From Quadrisphaera granulorum (GTDB lineage: Bacteria > Actinomycetota > Actinomycetes > Actinomycetales > Quadrisphaeraceae), in NCBI RefSeq assembly GCF_003149145.1, contig NZ_QGDQ01000026.1:1-64000 (forward strand): 64,000 bases of DNA, in the 5' to 3' direction. A program made the translations under genes and the position numbers. The notes beneath the pieces were generated by a model. The model was given only the letters and a program-made list of their open reading frames with translations. It was not told where the DNA came from and did no database searches. Of the stretch, positions 61,265 to 64,000 are shown one piece after another (position 1 is the first letter of the stretch; every line of letters begins with the position of its first letter).

Positions 61265-62691
61265 GCACGCGCACCGACGACCAGACCGCGGGCGGTGGCC
61301 ACGGGGGCGGCCACGGGGGCGGCCTGCAGAAGGGTCTGAGCCAGCGCCACCTCACGATGATCGCCATCGGGGGTGTCATCGGGGCCGGCCTGTTCGTGGG
61401 GTCGGGCGAGGTCATCCGCACCACCGGACCGGGGGCGTTCCTGACCTACGCCCTCACCGGCGTGCTGGTCATCCTCGTCATGCGGATGCTGGGGGAGATG
61501 GCCACGGCCAACCCCGGCACGGGCTCGTTCAGCGACTACGCCCGCTCGGCCCTGGGGAACTGGGCAGGCTTCTCCACCGCGTGGCTGTACTGGTACTTCT
61601 GGGTCATCGTCGTCGGCTTCGAGGCCGTGGCGGGCGCCCGCATCATCCAGCTCTACGCCCCCGGCCTGCCGCTGTGGCTGATCTCGCTCGTGCTCATGGT
61701 GCTCATGACCGTGACCAACCTCGTCTCGGTGAAGTCGTTCGGGGAGTTCGAGTACTGGTTCGCCGGCATCAAGGTCGCGGCGATCGTGCTGTTCCTCCTG
61801 CTCGGCGGCCTCTTCGTGCTCGGTGTGTGGCCGGGTGCGTCGATGAACTTCTCCGGCCTCACCAACGGCGCGCAGGGCAGCACGGGCTTCTTCCCCAACG
61901 GGGTCGGGGCGATCTTCAGCTCGATCGTCGTCGTCGTGTTTTCGATGGTCGGCGCCGAGATCGCCACCATCGCGGCGGCGGAGTCGAAGGACCCGGTGAA
62001 GGCCGTGGCGCGCGCCACCCGCAGCGTGGTGGTCCGGGTGGCGATCTTCTTCGTCGGGTCGGTCTTCCTGCTGGTGTGCATCGTGCCGTGGGACTCCGAG
62101 GAGCTGCGCGCCTCGCCGTATGCCGCGGCGCTGGGCGCGATGGGCATCCCGTACGCGCCGCTGGTGATGAACCTCGTGGTGCTCACGGCGGTGCTGAGCT
62201 GCCTGAACTCCGGCCTCTACACGGCATCGCGGATGCTCTTCGTGCTGGCCGACCGGCACGAGGCGCCGAAGGCGCTGGTGCGCCTGGGCCCCGGTGGCGT
62301 GCCGCGCGCGGCGATCCTCACCTCCACGGTGGTGGGCTTCCTGTGCGTGGTGGCGGCGGCCGTCGACGAGGAGGGCGTCTTCCTGTTCCTGCTGAACTCC
62401 TCCGGCGCGGTCATCCTCTTCGTGTACCTGCTCATCGCGGTGAGCCAGCTGGTGCTGCGCCGGCGCACCGACCCCGAGCGGCTCGTCGTGAGGATGTGGC
62501 TGTACCCGGTGCTGACCATTGCGGCGATCGTCGCCATCCTGGCCATCCTCGTGGCAATGGGCTTCAACGACGGCACCCGCACGCAGCTGTTCCTCAGTCT
62601 GGGCAGCTGGGCGGTGCTCCTGCTGCTGTTCGCCGTGACAGCCGGACGGCGCCGCGCCGCCAGGGAACGTCAGAGGGCAGCGACATCATGA
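61261..62691 (+). CDS. GabP/AnsP-type amino-acid permease
   Basis: This 476-residue APC-superfamily transporter starts with a His/Gly-rich lead (about 20 residues) and then LSQRHLTMIAIGGVIGAGLF, the signature of the amino-acid transporter (AAT) family. Further marks are PGTGSFSDYARSALGNWAGF and FSMVGAEIATIAAAESKDP. Twelve hydrophobic segments are present. Likely substrates are GABA, asparagine, D-amino acids or similar; sequence alone does not decide. ATG 61261 overlaps the previous permease gene by 4 nt. Confidence 0.92.
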   Translation: MSTRTDDQTAGGGHGGGHGGGLQKGLSQRHLTMIAIGGVIGAGLFVGSGEVIRTTGPGAFLTYALTGVLVILVMRMLGEMATANPGTGSFSDYARSALGNWAGFSTAWLYWYFWVIVVGFEAVAGARIIQLYAPGLPLWLISLVLMVLMTVTNLVSVKSFGEFEYWFAGIKVAAIVLFLLLGGLFVLGVWPGASMNFSGLTNGAQGSTGFFPNGVGAIFSSIVVVVFSMVGAEIATIAAAESKDPVKAVARATRSVVVRVAIFFVGSVFLLVCIVPWDSEELRASPYAAALGAMGIPYAPLVMNLVVLTAVLSCLNSGLYTASRMLFVLADRHEAPKALVRLGPGGVPRAAILTSTVVGFLCVVAAAVDEEGVFLFLLNSSGAVILFVYLLIAVSQLVLRRRTDPERLVVRMWLYPVLTIAAIVAILAILVAMGFNDGTRTQLFLSLGSWAVLLLLFAVTAGRRRAARERQRAATS

Positions 62692-62695
62692 CGCC

Positions 62696-64000
62696 GTGAG
62701 CATCGAGGGAACCGCCTGGGGCGTGCTGTACAAGTCCGCGTACGGCCAGCAAGACCAACGCCCCTTCTCGCGCGCCACGCTGCAACGGGTGCTGCAGTTC
62801 GCGCGGCCGCACCGGGCGCGCATCGGGTGGTTCCTGCTCGTGGGGATCGTCGAGGCGGTGCTCACCGTTGCCACGCCCCTGCTGGCAGGCCGGGTGGTGC
62901 AGGCGATCACCGAGCGCGAGGCCACCAGCGTGGTGGTAGGGCTGGCGGTGCTCATCGCCGTCATCGCCCTGCTCGAGGCGGGCGCGAGCATGATCAGCCG
63001 GTGGCTGTCCGCCACGCTGGGGGAGTCGGTCATCCTCGACCTGCGCACCACCGTGTACGACCACGTGCAGCGCCAGCCGGTGGCCTTCTTCACCCGCACC
63101 CGGACGGGCGCGCTGGTCAGCCGGCTCAACTCCGACGTGCTCGGTGCCCAGCGCGCGTTCAGCGACACCCTGGTCGGCATCGTGTCCAACACGGTGACGC
63201 TCCTGCTGACGCTCGGTGTGATGCTCGCGCTGTCGTGGCCCATCACGGTGCTGGCCCTCGTGCTGCTACCGCTGTTCCTCCTGCCCGCACGCCGGGTCGG
63301 CCGCCGGCTGGCGGGCTTGCAGCGTGAGGCGGCCGGCCACAACGCCGCCATGACCGACCAGACCACCGAACGTTTCTCCGCCGCCGGCGCGACGTTGGTC
63401 AAGCTCATGGGAGACCCGGCCCGCGAGTCCGCCGAGTACGCCGGCCGCGCTGAGCGCGTGCGCGACATCGGCGTGCGCACCGCCGTCGTCTCCTTCTCCT
63501 TCGTCACCACGCTCGTGCTTGTCTCCAGCCTTGCGCTGGCGCTCGTCTACGGGCTGGGCGGCTTCCTTGCGCTGCGAGGCACCCTCGACGCGGGGACCGT
63601 GGTGAGCCTCGCGCTGCTGCTCACCCGGCTCTACGCCCCGCTGACGGCGCTGGCCAGCGCACGGCTCGACGTCATGCAGGCCCTCGTGAGCTTCGAGCGC
63701 GTCTTCGAGGTGCTCGACCTCGAGCCCCTCGTGCGCGAACGGCCCGACCCGGTCCCCCTGCCCGACGGGCCGCTCACCGTCGAGCTCGAGCGGGTCTGCT
63801 TCTCCTACCCCTCCGCCGAGCAGGTCTCGCTCGCGTCCCTGGAGGACGTCGCCGTCCTCGACCCCCGCGGCGGCACGCAGGTGCTCCACGGTGTCTCGTT
63901 CCGGGCCGAGCCCGGCCAGGTGGTCGCGCTCGTGGGCTCCTCCGGGGCCGGCAAGTCGACCACCGCCTCCCTGCTGCCGCGCCTGTACGACGTCGACACC
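62696..64000 (+). CDS. ABC exporter (membrane plus ATPase half-transporter), 3'-truncated by window edge
   Basis: The 435 residues visible form an ABC type-1 exporter subunit. Six hydrophobic segments run from about residue 40 to 310, including the intracellular-loop pattern PVAFFTRTRTGALVSRLNSD. A nucleotide-binding domain follows (VELERVCFSYPSA) with Walker A GSSGAGKST near the right edge. The rest of the ATPase lies outside the window. The GTG start at 62696 follows CATCAT by 6 nt. The gene begins 4 nt after the end of the permease gene, so it may be cotranscribed, though the substrate is unknown. Confidence 0.92.
   Translation, partial: MSIEGTAWGVLYKSAYGQQDQRPFSRATLQRVLQFARPHRARIGWFLLVGIVEAVLTVATPLLAGRVVQAITEREATSVVVGLAVLIAVIALLEAGASMISRWLSATLGESVILDLRTTVYDHVQRQPVAFFTRTRTGALVSRLNSDVLGAQRAFSDTLVGIVSNTVTLLLTLGVMLALSWPITVLALVLLPLFLLPARRVGRRLAGLQREAAGHNAAMTDQTTERFSAAGATLVKLMGDPARESAEYAGRAERVRDIGVRTAVVSFSFVTTLVLVSSLALALVYGLGGFLALRGTLDAGTVVSLALLLTRLYAPLTALASARLDVMQALVSFERVFEVLDLEPLVRERPDPVPLPDGPLTVELERVCFSYPSAEQVSLASLEDVAVLDPRGGTQVLHGVSFRAEPGQVVALVGSSGAGKSTTASLLPRLYDVDT

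Overview
This window is a contiguous piece of a high-GC actinobacterial chromosome. Genes are densely packed, GTG starts are common, and adjacent genes often overlap by 4 bp. The gene content is core actinobacterial: TlyA, CTP synthase, a HrdB/SigA-type sigma factor, SepH, DUF3093, DUF3159, DUF3710, DUF4192, DUF4193, DUF5998 and DUF7455 families, and a SAM-IV riboswitch. The lineage looks like an actinomycete near Kineosporiales or Streptomycetales, but the genus cannot be fixed from the sequence alone. No plasmid, phage or CRISPR structure was seen, and the only RNA gene is a truncated 5S rRNA at the left edge.

Layout. (1) 1-12 kb: the end of an rRNA operon and its terminator, then a disordered/TPR protein and the TPR, HAD phosphatase, coiled-coil protein, small protein, tlyA, nadK, recN, pyrG, NUDIX series. 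This order resembles M. tuberculosis Rv1691-Rv1700. EcsC-like, DUF1232 and DUF4192 genes follow. (2) 13-16.3 kb: a SAM-IV riboswitch controlling metY-metX (homocysteine by direct sulfhydrylation) and a short universal stress protein. (3) 16.3-29.8 kb: the principal sigma factor, membrane proteins, a DUF7455 protein, parE, an amino-acid permease, a double-GNAT protein and parC. The parC gene carries a 423-residue GyrA-type intein with a LAGLIDADG endonuclease, inserted directly after the catalytic tyrosine. (4) 29.8-43 kb: a zinc-ribbon polytopic membrane protein, nitroreductase, a GNAT/acyl-CoA-synthetase fusion, DUF5998, a phosphodiesterase, thymidine kinase, the septation protein SepH, ferrochelatase and an inositol monophosphatase. 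(5) 43-51.4 kb: a block syntenic with M. tuberculosis Rv2689c-Rv2701c: DUF4193, DUF3093, dut, DUF3710, OB-fold, DUF3159, two TrkA proteins, a KimA-like permease and a TRAM-domain rRNA methyltransferase. (6) 51.5-64 kb: aconitase, a hairpin-rich interval, dxs, two uncharacterised genes, two amino-acid permeases and an ABC exporter cut by the right edge.

The most striking features are the intein in topoisomerase IV subunit A and the promoter layout. About two dozen genes have a -10-like hexamer (TANNNT or a one-base variant) ending 6-8 nt before the start codon, which predicts widespread leaderless transcription. Several convergent gene pairs share symmetric terminators that also encode the protein C-termini. 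The acnA-dxs interval holds several long, unrelated inverted repeats. All functional statements are family-level inferences from reading translations; no database search was possible.
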